Made by a program: the position numbers and the translations under genes. Under the pieces are notes generated by a model. It did not search any database and was not told the origin of the DNA. It saw only the letters and a program-made list of their open reading frames with translations. From positions 1-64,000 of the forward strand of contig JAIKWY010000121.1 in NCBI GenBank assembly GCA_024684395.1: 64,000 nt of DNA, written 5' to 3'. This stretch comes from Oscillospiraceae bacterium. GTDB taxonomy: Bacteria; Bacillota; Clostridia; Oscillospirales; Ruminococcaceae. Within the stretch, counting starts at the first letter, position 1, and every line of letters begins with the position of its first letter. Below are positions 32,251-42,357 of this stretch, one piece after another.

Positions 32251-33567
32251 ATGAACCGGAAGATTGCAGCAGGGGCAGCCGTACTTGTGCTGGCGGCTTC
32301 GATGGCAATGGCGGCACCTGTCAGTGCTGCCGCAGAGACGTATGCACCGATCTATGGCACGACGGTCACGTTCGACAAGTATCTTGTGATGGATAACACG
32401 TCCAACATGCCGAACACCAGCTTCACGTTCACAGTTGAGCCGATCTCCAGGCGCATCGCTGCCAACCCGAAGCTCGATCCGCCGTCTCTGGCGGTCGAAA
32501 AGGGACCGAACGGCATCAAGTTCGCAGCAGGGGAGGGTGTGACCACGACCTCTTCGGCGCCGAGAAGGGCAACTGCAACGTTCTCGGGCGACACAGCCGT
32601 GACAGCCGAGAAGGACGCCGATCCCAAAAAGACCATTGCGTTCGCCACACCGGATAACAAAACAGACGAGAAATTCGCCACTGTGACGCTCACGCTCGAT
32701 CTGACCGGCGTGAAGTTCACGCAGCCGGGCATCTACCGCTACAAGATCACGGAGATCCCGACCGAATATGCCGGCATCACGAACGATGCTACGCTGGATC
32801 GCTACCTCGATGTCTATGTGTTTGATGATCTGGACGAGAACGACAACGACATCCTCGTACTCACCGGCTACGGTCTGCATACCGGAACGGATGCCCCGAG
32901 AGAAGGGCAGAAGGACGATTCCAAGAAATCCTCCGGCTTCACCAACCGCTACGATGCCAATTCGCTCCGGTTCGAGAAGAAGGTCACGGGCAACCGTGGT
33001 TCGAGAGATAAGTACTTCAAGTTCACCGTGCAGCTGACCGATCCGGACAGCCTGCCGCTCAGCGACAGCGATGTCATCACGGTCTCCGGTGACTGGGACA
33101 GACATCCGGAGCAGCACTTCGGCACGGCCTATACGACCGAAGAGATGGCTTCCAACGATGTGTCGCAGCTGACCTACGGCGACCTGAAGAACGGATACGA
33201 CTTCTACCTCCAGGACGGGCAGACCATCGAGCTGAGCAGCATCCACAAGGGTCTGGGCTACGTCCTCACCGAGGTGCAGGAGGATTACACGCCGGCAGCT
33301 GCGCTCACGGGCGACCGGAAGACCGGCGACAATTCCGGCGAAGGTGAGCTCATCACAGCCGCTGTCGAGGCGGGCGAGACCTGCATCGTGTCGGATACCT
33401 TCCTGAAAACGGATACACAGATCCGGATCACCAATGACAACTCCGGCGACATCCCCACGGGCGTGATCACCACGGTGGCAGGCTCTGCGGGCATTGCAGT
33501 GATCGGTCTTGCCGGTATCGCAGCCGGTGTACTATTCTTAAAGAAGAAGCACGGCGAGGATGAATAA
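32251..33567 (+). CDS. Pilin-like surface protein with IPTG-type sorting signal
   Basis: 438 aa. ATG at 32251 follows AGGGAGGA. Signal peptide about 1-27 (AMAAPVSA). Two or more isopeptide-type pilin domains (as in Spy0128) are suggested by FDKYLVM..FTFTVEP, YRYKITEIP and, in the second half, FEKKVTGNRGSRDKYFKFTV followed by GYVLTEVQEDY. In such domains a Lys and an Asn form an intramolecular bond with help from an acidic residue. The C-terminus is a cell-wall sorting signal: IPTGV, a hydrophobic span and LKKKHGEDE. IPTG departs from LPxTG, in keeping with a dedicated class B sortase encoded three bases downstream. Likely the pilus shaft subunit. Confidence 0.88.
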   Translation: MNRKIAAGAAVLVLAASMAMAAPVSAAAETYAPIYGTTVTFDKYLVMDNTSNMPNTSFTFTVEPISRRIAANPKLDPPSLAVEKGPNGIKFAAGEGVTTTSSAPRRATATFSGDTAVTAEKDADPKKTIAFATPDNKTDEKFATVTLTLDLTGVKFTQPGIYRYKITEIPTEYAGITNDATLDRYLDVYVFDDLDENDNDILVLTGYGLHTGTDAPREGQKDDSKKSSGFTNRYDANSLRFEKKVTGNRGSRDKYFKFTVQLTDPDSLPLSDSDVITVSGDWDRHPEQHFGTAYTTEEMASNDVSQLTYGDLKNGYDFYLQDGQTIELSSIHKGLGYVLTEVQEDYTPAAALTGDRKTGDNSGEGELITAAVEAGETCIVSDTFLKTDTQIRITNDNSGDIPTGVITTVAGSAGIAVIGLAGIAAGVLFLKKKHGEDE

Positions 33568-33570
33568 GCT

Positions 33571-34275
33571 TTGCGGAAATTCTGGGAGGCGCTCAATGCG
33601 CTGTATGCCTGGTGCGTCATCATCGTATTCGGCATCGTGATGCTGATCGGCGTGTGGCAGATGTATGATAACTACTACCTCTACTACCACGCAATAGATG
33701 ACAGCATCACCAGATATAAGCCGGTGCCGGGGCAGGAAACTGCGGAGACATCGCCCATCACAGATGAGATGGTGGCATGGATCACACTCGACGGCACAGG
33801 CGTGGATTTCCCTGTCATGCAGGGAGAGGACAATTACCGGTTCCTGAATACGGATCCCTATGGGGAATACTCCCTTTCGGGAAGCGTGTTTCTGGACTGC
33901 CGCTCCGACCCGGCGTTCACGGATGATTTTTCCATGATCTACGGGCATCACATGGACTACGGCAGACTGTTCGGGGCACTCGATGGGTATCTGGAGGAGG
34001 AGTTCTTCCGGGCGCATACCACCGGGACGCTCACGATCGGCAGAGATGCAGAACGGGTCTGCGGGCTCCGGGTGTTCGCCGTCATGCGGTCGAATGCCAG
34101 AGAGAAGATCCTGTTTGATCTGCAAGCAGATACAGTCCGGCAGTTCATCCATGACAATGCCGAGTTCCTCGCAGAGGAGTCGGATGAGCGGATCGTCGCA
34201 CTTTCGACCTGTGCGGATTCGGATCTGCTCGCAAGAGTCGTGGTGTTCTGCTATATCACCGAAGATGATACATGA
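33571..34275 (+). CDS. Class B sortase
   Basis: 234 aa starting at TTG (33571), three bases after the pilin stop; GAGGA inside the pilin end serves as ribosome site. An N-terminal membrane anchor (about 10-32) leads into the sortase barrel: VAWITLDGTGVDFPVMQ, GSVFLDC, catalytic His in YGHHM (about 128), catalytic Cys in LSTCAD (about 212) and catalytic Arg in ARVVVF (about 222). The length and the long loop before the His fit class B. Expected role: covalent assembly or anchoring of the flanking pilin and adhesin. Confidence 0.94.
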   Translation: MRKFWEALNALYAWCVIIVFGIVMLIGVWQMYDNYYLYYHAIDDSITRYKPVPGQETAETSPITDEMVAWITLDGTGVDFPVMQGEDNYRFLNTDPYGEYSLSGSVFLDCRSDPAFTDDFSMIYGHHMDYGRLFGALDGYLEEEFFRAHTTGTLTIGRDAERVCGLRVFAVMRSNAREKILFDLQADTVRQFIHDNAEFLAEESDERIVALSTCADSDLLARVVVFCYITEDDT

Positions 34276-34345
34276 TCTACCGGGCGCCTGGCGCTCACGA
34301 TCAACGGATTCCTTTTCCAATGGGGGAACAGTGAGGAGGAAGAGT

Positions 34346-37300
34346 ATGAGAAACCTTAAGAGAAAACGCATTGTCAGTGCATTCTGTGCGATCACGATGT
34401 TGTTTTCGGCAACCGGCAACTGGGCGCTTCCTTTGCAGAGTATCGCAGAGGAGGAGACCGAGACCGGATGCACCGAACAGGAGACAGCGGCTGGAACGGA
34501 GGCAGAGACCGAGACCGAGACGGATTCGGATCTTTGCTGCAAGAGCTTTGCCCTGTATCCGAACGGCGAGAACGCAGAACAGGCTGTCAGCCTTGAGGGT
34601 ATGATGCCGGAGGGCGCATCCGCCGAGGTCGTCAATGTTTCGGGTGCCTTCCCGGGCGTGGTGGCATATGACATCACGATCACGGACGGCAAGGAAGAGT
34701 TCCAGCCGACTGCCGAGGCGCCGATCCTCGTAGAGATCGCAGATCCCGGGATCTATGACGAAGACCACATCGAAGTATGGCATATGCTCGACAACGGCGA
34801 CCACGAGGTCATCACGGATTTTGCGCTCGAAGACGGAAAGATCAGCTTCTATGCCGCAGGATTCAGCGTCTATGCAGTCGTTGCAGAGGCGGATGTCGTG
34901 GCAGACAACGATCCGGGCTATAACTGGAGACAGGACGCTGCTGTCAACAATCTTGCAAAGCTCAGTGAGCAGTACGGCGGCTTCTATATCAATCAGAACA
35001 ACTTCTACTTCACCAATGAGCAGGTAACAATTCCCAATTCGGAAAGGACCGGCATCCAGAATACCTCCAAGAGTGCCGATGCTGTTCCGTCCAATGCGAT
35101 CCCCTACTACTTCGAGAAGGTGGCAGGCACCAACAACCAGTACTATGTGTACTGCTATCAGGACAACGAGAACAAGACCGGCAAGCTGTATGTCATGAAC
35201 GAAGGCACCAACAGCCTGTCTCTGACGGACAGTGAGGATCAGAAGACAGCGTTTGTGGTAAGTGTGAAAAACGCAAACCTCAACACCTTCCAGGTGAAAT
35301 CTGCTTCTTCCGGTTATTATTGGAACATTGCCAATAATAACACCATCACGACCGCTGATACCAAATCGAAGGATTTTGTGTTCTGGTATTATGTGCCGCC
35401 GAAGGAGGATTCCTACAAGCTCGACGGCGTGGAGCACACGCTGCTGCACTATACCGGCGGTACCATCGCTGATGCGCTGATGGCAGATCCCAGTGCGAAT
35501 GCAGAGGGGATGATGTGCGTATCTGTCCGCAATGCTTCCAGCAGCACCACGCTGTATATCACCGAGGATGCGGATGCTACCGTATGGAAATTCCACAACA
35601 CCGAGCTGGATCAGTACAAGATCTCTGCGGAAGTGGGCGGCGAGACCAGGTACCTGAAGGCGGAAGGCAATTCCCTCGTGCTTTCCGATGCAGATTCCGC
35701 AACCGTCTTCAAGGTCATCCCCGGCGCCGGTGGTACCATCAAGCTGACTGACGGCGACAAGACAGTGTATTATGACGGTGCGACCAAGAGCTTCCAGGTC
35801 GGCACGCCCACGACCCCGGCAAGCCAGTGGCTCTCCTTTGCAGAGCAGTCTGCGCTGCTGCCGACGGATTATGTGAGCTATTCTGCGGAGAAGGTCAGCA
35901 TCTCTTCCGTACAGAACGGCGAGCAGGTCATCGTCTACACCCGTATCTGGAACGATACCAAGAAGATCTACGAGTTCTATGCGATCGACCATGACGGTAC
36001 GATGTACCCCTGCTATGAGCGTGGTAACGACATCATGTGGATGGGCGGTCAGATCAACACGCTGCTGTGGGATTTCACAGAGTACTACAATACCGATGGC
36101 ACTATCAACAACTACTACGAGCTGTACAACCCCTATTCCAAGAAATACATCGCACCCCAGATCAAGGCAAATCAGGTGCTTTCCGACAAGACGCTCGGTC
36201 TGAACATGCCTGGCAGACGTAACGGCGACTTCTATACCACTTTCCTGGCATGGGATAACCCGCAGTACGCTTACGCCAGCCTGAAAGTCGAGAACGGTCA
36301 GCTCGTTCCGGCGACCCGTGCGGATGCAGCGACCTTCTACTTTGCAAAGGTCGAGAACAATATCCCGTTCCTGACCAAGGTCGAGACCATCGACAACGAC
36401 CTGTACGGCATCAAGATGAAGATGGTCGATTTCAAAGACCGTGCGTATCAGCTGTCCTACATCGGTTCCGACAACTATGATAACACGATCCAGCAGGGTC
36501 TGCTGTCCACCGATCTCGATGAGAACGGCTATCCGGTGGCTGTCAATGCAGTCAACAACGTACACCATTCCCTTTCCGAGATGTATGCAACGGCGAAGGA
36601 TGTCAACCATCTCTTCATCAAGAGCACCTACGAAGCCAGCGGCTACTTCGAGTTCGACAGCTGCCAGAACTTCGCAACGCTCATGGATTCCAACAACGAC
36701 GGCAACTTCACCGTCTATAAGGAGCTGGGTACCTCGGATCTGATCGACCGTCCGACTCTGAAGCACGGTCAGTTCCTCCCGTACAACACCATCTCTGACG
36801 GCATATTTGCAACGGAGAACAACCCGCTGAACCTCTACAGCGCTCTGGCGATCTATAACGACAAGACTGCCGGCAAGCTGTCTGAGGATGACCCCCGGAA
36901 ATATGAGAGACTGTACAGCGTCGGTCCTGACCCCAACTATTATAATGGTATGGAGGTCAGTGCGAAATTCGTACAGACCTGGAACGGCTGTGATGACTGG
37001 GGTCACGACATGATCTTCGAGTTCACCGGTGACGATGACTTCTGGCTCTATGTAGACGGCGAGCTCGTGATCGACCTCGGCGGTGTTCACTCGGCACTGG
37101 CTGGCAACATCAACTTCCGTACCGGTGAAGTCGTTGTCAACGGCAACAAGACCAACCTCCGTGATGTGTTCGAGAGCAACTACAAGAAGCGCTTTCCCAA
37201 TGCCACTGCTACGGAGATCCATGACTTCCTTGCCAACTATTTCGATGAGGTAGACGGCACATTCACAACGGTATTCAAGAACTACTCCAACCACACCATG

Positions 37301-39664
37301 CGCATTTTCTACATGGAGCGTGGTGCGAGTGCATCCAACCTCCACATGCGCTTTAACCTGAGCTATGCTTCTGAGGATCATGTCACCCTGACCAAGCAGG
37401 TGACAGGTACCAACGACATGGAATTTGACCGTGTGGAGTATCCGTACCAGATCTTTTTCCGTGATAACTTGGAGGATCCGATCGGCGAGCGCATGTCGCC
37501 CAAGACGATCGACGGCGAAGTCCTTTACGAAAACTCCATCCAGACGGTCGGGTTTAAAGAGTCCTATACACCGACCGGCAGCAAGGTGGAATTCCCGGAC
37601 GTATACTTCGTTTATCCCCACAAGCGTGTGGAGCTCCATTTCCCGGAGACTGCAAAGCAGTACAGGATCGTGGAGTGCGGCGTGGATTCCCTGGTCTATG
37701 ACTCTGTCAAGGTCAACGACAAGGAGATCACCGGCACACCGATCGAAGGTTCTTCCCATAAGCTGTATGATTCCGGCTGGCTGGATGTCAACGAAGTCCG
37801 GAACATCAACTACGAGAACCATGTCGGAGACGAAGGTCTTCTGACGCTCAGCATCCAGAAGGTGCTCTATGACGAGGGGCACCAGATCCTGACAAGTGCG
37901 CAGGATCCCACGAAGTTCAGATTCCGTCTGAGCCTGTCCAACGGTGTGACGGATGACCTGTATCCTGTGTACTATGCAAGATACTGCCTCAAGAATGAGG
38001 CGGGGAATCTGGTCGTATGGGATGCGGATGCACAGGCATTCGTGGAATACCTGGATCCGTCGGATCCCGAGACCTATACCGATTTCAACAAAATCCCGGA
38101 TGCGAAGAAGGAATCCTACAGTTTCTATTCCTCCCCGAATGGTGCGATCGACAATATCCCTGCCGGGTATAGTGTTGAAGTACCGAATCTGCCGATCGGA
38201 ACGAAGTTCCTGGTCGAGGAGAGAGAGAGAGACATCCCGGTCGGTTACAGACTGATCGGCTATGAGCGTGTCAACGGCTCCTATGTCGAGGATGAGACCG
38301 TCAACTGCGGCTGGATCAGAGCTTCCGAGCATCCCAAGATGCTTGTTAAGAACCAGCGCGGCTGCGAGATCGAGGTCGAGAAGATCTGGACTGATGAGAA
38401 GTTCATGGAAGTGTATGACACGATCTACACGGCAGTTTATCTCGACGGCAAGATGATCGATGGCACGGTCAAGGAGATCGAGTATCCGGAGAACACCGTC
38501 CGCTATTACTTCGACAGCCTGGAGCCGAACAGATCGCTCGAGGAATACGAGGTCTATGAGGTAGTTCCCAAGGCAGACGGCACCGGCTATACCAAGGCGA
38601 ATGAGAACGATCGGATCGTTGTCAAGGCAAGATCCAAGTACACTCCCGAAGAGATCCAGGGTCTGAGCGACTACAACTACAGGGTCAACTATGACCGTGG
38701 TGAGGTGGAGACGACCGCTCCCTCTGACAACGTGAACGGACTGAGAAACATCCGCAAGGATACCATCACCAACACCCGTACCGACGGCATCGTACTGACG
38801 CTGTATGATATGGCTGACAACCTGCCGCTGGCAGATGGTGAGTTTGTCCTGATGCAGGGCGAGACCGTGATCGACACCTATACCTCCGACAGCACCGGCA
38901 GGATCACCATCCTGTATGACTTCAAGGAAGATACGGACTACACGCTGATCGAGACCGCTCCGCCGGCTGGCTATATCGGGCTCCCGCATCCTTCCGTATT
39001 CAACGTCAGCAAGGATGAGGATGCGATCACGATCACCGTTACAGGCAACGAGGATCCTACGCTCCCGACCGGCAAGGTATGGGAAAAGGCATATCCGTCC
39101 AACAACCCGGGCGATGTGATCGTAGCCTATGTCGATGTCTTCAACAAGAAGTTCAACTTCAGTGCGGTCAAGGTCGCTCGTGAGAATACCGAAAAGCATC
39201 TTTCCGGTGCGCATTTCGCACTGTACCGTCAGACGGACGGTATCCTCGGCACGATCAAGGACGTTGCGCCGATCCCCGGCTATGAGGATCTTGTCACAGA
39301 GTCGGACGGCGTGATCCCGATGATCGACAATACGCTCCCTGCCGGCACGTATTACCTGACAGAGACGAAGGCGCCGAAGACCTACGATCTGATCGAAGGC
39401 GACGTTGTGTTCACGATCGCTCCGCTTGGCGGCGTGACGCTCGAACAGGCACCCGAGGGTGTGACACTCGAGGCGACGAATACGGACGAAGCGACATTCG
39501 TTCTCGTCGTTTCCGACAAGAAGCACGAGCATATCGTCCTTACGGGCATCGCCGGCACACAGGGCTCTGCGCTCCTGCTGATCGTACTCCCGCTGATCCC
39601 GATCGCTGTGGTCCTGATCGGCAGACGCAAGAAAAAGCACGCTGACAACAGCGATGCTGCATGA
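34346..39664 (+). CDS. Giant fibro-slime/Cna-type adhesin with sorting signal
   Basis: 1772 aa. ATG at 34346 follows GAGGAGGAAG and gives a signal peptide (RIVSAFCAITMLFSATG); an open extension upstream overlaps the sortase gene and is rejected. After an acidic Thr/Glu linker come beta-rich N-terminal modules of unknown type (about 60-850). A fibro-slime domain (about 855-1010: WNGCDDWGHDMIFEF, DDDFWLYVDGELVIDLGGVH) follows, then several Cna-B/SpaA-like repeats (about 1330-1410, 1480-1565 and 1600-1690, with ETAPPAGY and ETKAPKTYD isopeptide-type ends). It ends with a sorting signal IVLTG, a hydrophobic stretch and GRRKKKH. Probably the tip or wall-anchored adhesin of the pilus operon. The ligand cannot be told; plant fibre or other cells are both possible. 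Confidence 0.9.
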   Translation: MRNLKRKRIVSAFCAITMLFSATGNWALPLQSIAEEETETGCTEQETAAGTEAETETETDSDLCCKSFALYPNGENAEQAVSLEGMMPEGASAEVVNVSGAFPGVVAYDITITDGKEEFQPTAEAPILVEIADPGIYDEDHIEVWHMLDNGDHEVITDFALEDGKISFYAAGFSVYAVVAEADVVADNDPGYNWRQDAAVNNLAKLSEQYGGFYINQNNFYFTNEQVTIPNSERTGIQNTSKSADAVPSNAIPYYFEKVAGTNNQYYVYCYQDNENKTGKLYVMNEGTNSLSLTDSEDQKTAFVVSVKNANLNTFQVKSASSGYYWNIANNNTITTADTKSKDFVFWYYVPPKEDSYKLDGVEHTLLHYTGGTIADALMADPSANAEGMMCVSVRNASSSTTLYITEDADATVWKFHNTELDQYKISAEVGGETRYLKAEGNSLVLSDADSATVFKVIPGAGGTIKLTDGDKTVYYDGATKSFQVGTPTTPASQWLSFAEQSALLPTDYVSYSAEKVSISSVQNGEQVIVYTRIWNDTKKIYEFYAIDHDGTMYPCYERGNDIMWMGGQINTLLWDFTEYYNTDGTINNYYELYNPYSKKYIAPQIKANQVLSDKTLGLNMPGRRNGDFYTTFLAWDNPQYAYASLKVENGQLVPATRADAATFYFAKVENNIPFLTKVETIDNDLYGIKMKMVDFKDRAYQLSYIGSDNYDNTIQQGLLSTDLDENGYPVAVNAVNNVHHSLSEMYATAKDVNHLFIKSTYEASGYFEFDSCQNFATLMDSNNDGNFTVYKELGTSDLIDRPTLKHGQFLPYNTISDGIFATENNPLNLYSALAIYNDKTAGKLSEDDPRKYERLYSVGPDPNYYNGMEVSAKFVQTWNGCDDWGHDMIFEFTGDDDFWLYVDGELVIDLGGVHSALAGNINFRTGEVVVNGNKTNLRDVFESNYKKRFPNATATEIHDFLANYFDEVDGTFTTVFKNYSNHTMRIFYMERGASASNLHMRFNLSYASEDHVTLTKQVTGTNDMEFDRVEYPYQIFFRDNLEDPIGERMSPKTIDGEVLYENSIQTVGFKESYTPTGSKVEFPDVYFVYPHKRVELHFPETAKQYRIVECGVDSLVYDSVKVNDKEITGTPIEGSSHKLYDSGWLDVNEVRNINYENHVGDEGLLTLSIQKVLYDEGHQILTSAQDPTKFRFRLSLSNGVTDDLYPVYYARYCLKNEAGNLVVWDADAQAFVEYLDPSDPETYTDFNKIPDAKKESYSFYSSPNGAIDNIPAGYSVEVPNLPIGTKFLVEERERDIPVGYRLIGYERVNGSYVEDETVNCGWIRASEHPKMLVKNQRGCEIEVEKIWTDEKFMEVYDTIYTAVYLDGKMIDGTVKEIEYPENTVRYYFDSLEPNRSLEEYEVYEVVPKADGTGYTKANENDRIVVKARSKYTPEEIQGLSDYNYRVNYDRGEVETTAPSDNVNGLRNIRKDTITNTRTDGIVLTLYDMADNLPLADGEFVLMQGETVIDTYTSDSTGRITILYDFKEDTDYTLIETAPPAGYIGLPHPSVFNVSKDEDAITITVTGNEDPTLPTGKVWEKAYPSNNPGDVIVAYVDVFNKKFNFSAVKVARENTEKHLSGAHFALYRQTDGILGTIKDVAPIPGYEDLVTESDGVIPMIDNTLPAGTYYLTETKAPKTYDLIEGDVVFTIAPLGGVTLEQAPEGVTLEATNTDEATFVLVVSDKKHEHIVLTGIAGTQGSALLLIVLPLIPIAVVLIGRRKKKHADNSDAA

Positions 39665-39677
39665 TCCATGATATAGT

Positions 39678-39717
39678 GATCCCCCTGGCATTTGGGATGC
39701 CGGGGGGATCCTGTTTT
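39678..39717 (+). terminator. Terminator of the pilus operon
   Basis: Stem 39678-39691 with 39697-39710 (14 positions, one mismatch), followed by CTGTTTTG. Confidence 0.88.
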
Positions 39718-39729
39718 GTATGAAAATGA

Positions 39730-39759
39730 CCCGCCTCCGTTTTGGATACCGGAGGCGGG
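39730..39759 (-). terminator. Terminator of the Hsp70/NB-ARC operon
   Basis: CCCGCCTCCG (39730-39739) with CGGAGGCGGG (39750-39759), 10 bp. On the minus strand TCATTTTC follows. It lies 18 bp beyond the last stop codon of the operon. Confidence 0.8.
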
Positions 39760-39777
39760 GTATTAGGTGACGCTATG

Positions 39778-42336
39778 TTAGTCGATCAGTTTTGCAGACG
39801 GTGCCCAGCCCTGGATGTCCTTGATCATCCGGTTGAGCACTCCCTTCTGCTCTGCAGCCTCGGCATCAGGCAGGAGCGGAAGAAGTTTTGTCGCATAATC
39901 GTTGATGAGCCCGACCTTCTTGACGGTAAGCTCGGAGTTGATCAGGGAATCGACACGATCCTTGAACACCTGTTCGAGGTATGCCTCCATCAGGTCAAAC
40001 AGAACGGGAATGTTACCCGTCAGGTCCTGCGCCGTGATAATGGCAGTACAGCCTGAAAGGAGGTCGGTGATCAGGTCCTCACGCGCAAGCACTTCTTTGT
40101 TGGAGGTGATGTATTCCACGATCGTTCTGGTCAGGATCAGCTCGGACTGGAACAGCGGCTTGTTCTGCTCATACAGCCGCATCTTTTCCTCCTCATTCTT
40201 TAATTTGAACAGGTCTGCCAGAGCGAGATCTTTGATATGCTTCTCCACTGCGGGGAATGCAGTGATGCGCTCTAAAATGTCGATCCTTTGCATGTCAGGC
40301 AGAAAAGCGGCTGCCTGGATCACGGAATAGAGGCTGCTATAGTTCCTTTCGTCCAGATGCTCGATGATGCCCAGTGCGGATTTCTGGTAGGACTCAGTCG
40401 GCACATCACGGATCGCCGTTTTTTCAAAAAACGTCCGCATCGGCGAAAAATCGACAAACTGTCCGTTCTCAGGGAGGATGATCAGGTGCAGATCCGACAG
40501 CTCACGGAACAGGTCTGCCTCGTTGTCGCGCTGGTAATTTCTGACATCTTCCAGCGACAGCAGGAGCAGCGTATCCTTGGAGATCTCCATGCGATCGGAA
40601 GCATCGAAATATCTGGCAGCGTTCCGGATCACGTTTCTGGAGAAGATATCCCGGAAGCACTGGAACAGCTCGCCGTAGAGATAAAATGCCAGCTGGCTGT
40701 CCGGACCGTCCAGACGCTTATGGATGTTGTCAGCGTTCAGTTGTCCCATGTTGAAGAGCTTCTTGGCGAACCAGATCAGGATGGGATAACCGCTGGTCAT
40801 TGCATGGAGCTGATCCGGTGTCAGAGATCTCCGCCAATCGGAAGTGGCAAAGATCTGATCTGCCATGACGGCACATTCCTCAACATTCAGCGGCTCAACC
40901 TCGATGGATTCCATGAAGTTGACTCTGGTCGTCAGCAGGAGCTTGACATTCCGGTAATCAAGCTGTTTTTTCAGCTTCAGGATCTTCTGGCGGTCCTCGT
41001 CGGAAAGGCTTTCGACATCATCAATGATGACAAGCGTCTTTTTGAGCCGTTCCTTGAAAAATCTCTCCTGGGCAGCGAAATCGACATTCCGGTTATCACT
41101 GGAGTGCGGTGATTTTTCATAGACATATTGGATGATATCCTCATAGGAGGAGATATCGCTGACCAGATCACGGAACTGATCGCCGTTTTCATCCGCAGAC
41201 CGCTGATACAGCTTTTTCTTAGCGGACAGGAAGATGATACGCCGCAGCTCAAAGCCTTCGCCCAGTTCCTTGACCTTCTGGATGCGCTTCTTGTCTTTCA
41301 GCAGGGAATTGATCCACATGAAGATGGTACTGGTCTTTCCGACACCGCCAAGTCCATGCACGGCTGCAAATGCCACTCTGCCGTACAGAAATTCGTCCAG
41401 TTCCTTCTGGATCTTCTGGCTGATGCCGGTCACGAAGTATTCCTGATCCATGAGGTCACGCTGGCTGAAATCATTCAGATCGATCAGCAGGCGGCGCTCA
41501 CAGTCCATAAACGGTGCGAGCTCACGGGGGAGCGGCGAGGGGTCATAGGGATAGACGCCGTTGTCGTCATCTGCATTCCTGCGGAAGATGTCGCCCATCT
41601 TGAAGTGCGTTGCATAGATGTAATTGTTGCCCTTGGTGGCATCCTTCTTGGTCTCAATGTCCAGGAACATCTGGTACTTTCCTTTATCCGGCTCGTAGCG
41701 GATGAACGGTGAGAGCTTGATATACCATCCGCCGACGTAGAGGAACAGATCCCCTTCCTGGAGGTCATTCGCATTGTGTTTGTTATAGAGACAGTTCTTG
41801 ACCGCATTTTTGGAGGATCGTGTGAACTCCGGCTCTTCGTTGCCGATCTTCACCATGATGATTTCCTCATTATGGAAGGAATGCAGATAGTAGAACGGGC
41901 ATTTCTCCGTATACATCCGTCTCAGGAGCTCGCTGACCTCATCATCCTGGAACGATGGAAGCTCCTTCAGATTCTGCTCATTCTTTTCCCAAAGCTGGGC
42001 AGCCTGCTGGAGCACGATGGGATCAAGCGTAGTGTGACCGAAATAGACATTCCGGTCCTCCCTGTAAATGTTAAACAGCTTGGAGATCGCAGCGTTCGGG
42101 CGGATCTGGCTTTTGAGAAATTCCAGCAGCTTTCCGGTTTCCGGTCTGACGAAGCTCAGGATCGTGTCGTTATTCAGGATCTGTGCATCCCGGCTGCGCA
42201 TGTCCAGTCCGGCAGCGATCGTCAGGATCAGGTAGTAATCCATTTTGAGCTTCTGATACAGATGGGCATTGGTCTGCTGCCCCAGGATGAGGTTCTCCTG
42301 TACTTTGGAATCAAGCTTTCGTATGATCTTATCCAT
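39778..42336 (-). CDS. NB-ARC (STAND) NTPase with HEPN-like N-terminus
   Basis: 852 aa, last gene of the five-gene operon (21-bp gap). The central NTPase has Walker A HGLGGVGKTS (about 328), Walker B LVIIDDVES (about 435), the arginine-sensor-like LLLTTRVN (about 467) and SGYPILIWF (about 518), which correspond to P-loop, kinase 2, RNBS-B and GLPL of NB-ARC proteins. The C-terminal 330 residues are helical and Leu-rich, probably winged-helix plus helical-repeat sensor. The first 120 residues are helical and contain RNVYFGH, an R-N-x4-H pattern typical of HEPN RNase domains (Swt1/MAE-28990-like). Residues about 130-290 are a beta-rich unknown domain. STAND proteins oligomerise on ligand sensing; a HEPN effector would cut RNA. 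The HEPN call is inference. Confidence 0.85.
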   Translation of the reverse strand: MDKIIRKLDSKVQENLILGQQTNAHLYQKLKMDYYLILTIAAGLDMRSRDAQILNNDTILSFVRPETGKLLEFLKSQIRPNAAISKLFNIYREDRNVYFGHTTLDPIVLQQAAQLWEKNEQNLKELPSFQDDEVSELLRRMYTEKCPFYYLHSFHNEEIIMVKIGNEEPEFTRSSKNAVKNCLYNKHNANDLQEGDLFLYVGGWYIKLSPFIRYEPDKGKYQMFLDIETKKDATKGNNYIYATHFKMGDIFRRNADDDNGVYPYDPSPLPRELAPFMDCERRLLIDLNDFSQRDLMDQEYFVTGISQKIQKELDEFLYGRVAFAAVHGLGGVGKTSTIFMWINSLLKDKKRIQKVKELGEGFELRRIIFLSAKKKLYQRSADENGDQFRDLVSDISSYEDIIQYVYEKSPHSSDNRNVDFAAQERFFKERLKKTLVIIDDVESLSDEDRQKILKLKKQLDYRNVKLLLTTRVNFMESIEVEPLNVEECAVMADQIFATSDWRRSLTPDQLHAMTSGYPILIWFAKKLFNMGQLNADNIHKRLDGPDSQLAFYLYGELFQCFRDIFSRNVIRNAARYFDASDRMEISKDTLLLLSLEDVRNYQRDNEADLFRELSDLHLIILPENGQFVDFSPMRTFFEKTAIRDVPTESYQKSALGIIEHLDERNYSSLYSVIQAAAFLPDMQRIDILERITAFPAVEKHIKDLALADLFKLKNEEEKMRLYEQNKPLFQSELILTRTIVEYITSNKEVLAREDLITDLLSGCTAIITAQDLTGNIPVLFDLMEAYLEQVFKDRVDSLINSELTVKKVGLINDYATKLLPLLPDAEAAEQKGVLNRMIKDIQGWAPSAKLID

Positions 42337-42357
42337 GCCTTATCCTCCTGTTATGTT

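Noticed and set aside
33983-34345. Upstream extension of the adhesin reading frame into the sortase gene
   Set aside because: It overlaps the sortase coding region in another frame and lacks the signal peptide; GAGGAGGAAG before 34346 marks the true start.
34301-39691. 1796-codon open frame opposite the adhesin gene
   Set aside because: Antisense shadow of biased third-codon positions; the adhesin strand has signal peptide, known domains and sorting signal.
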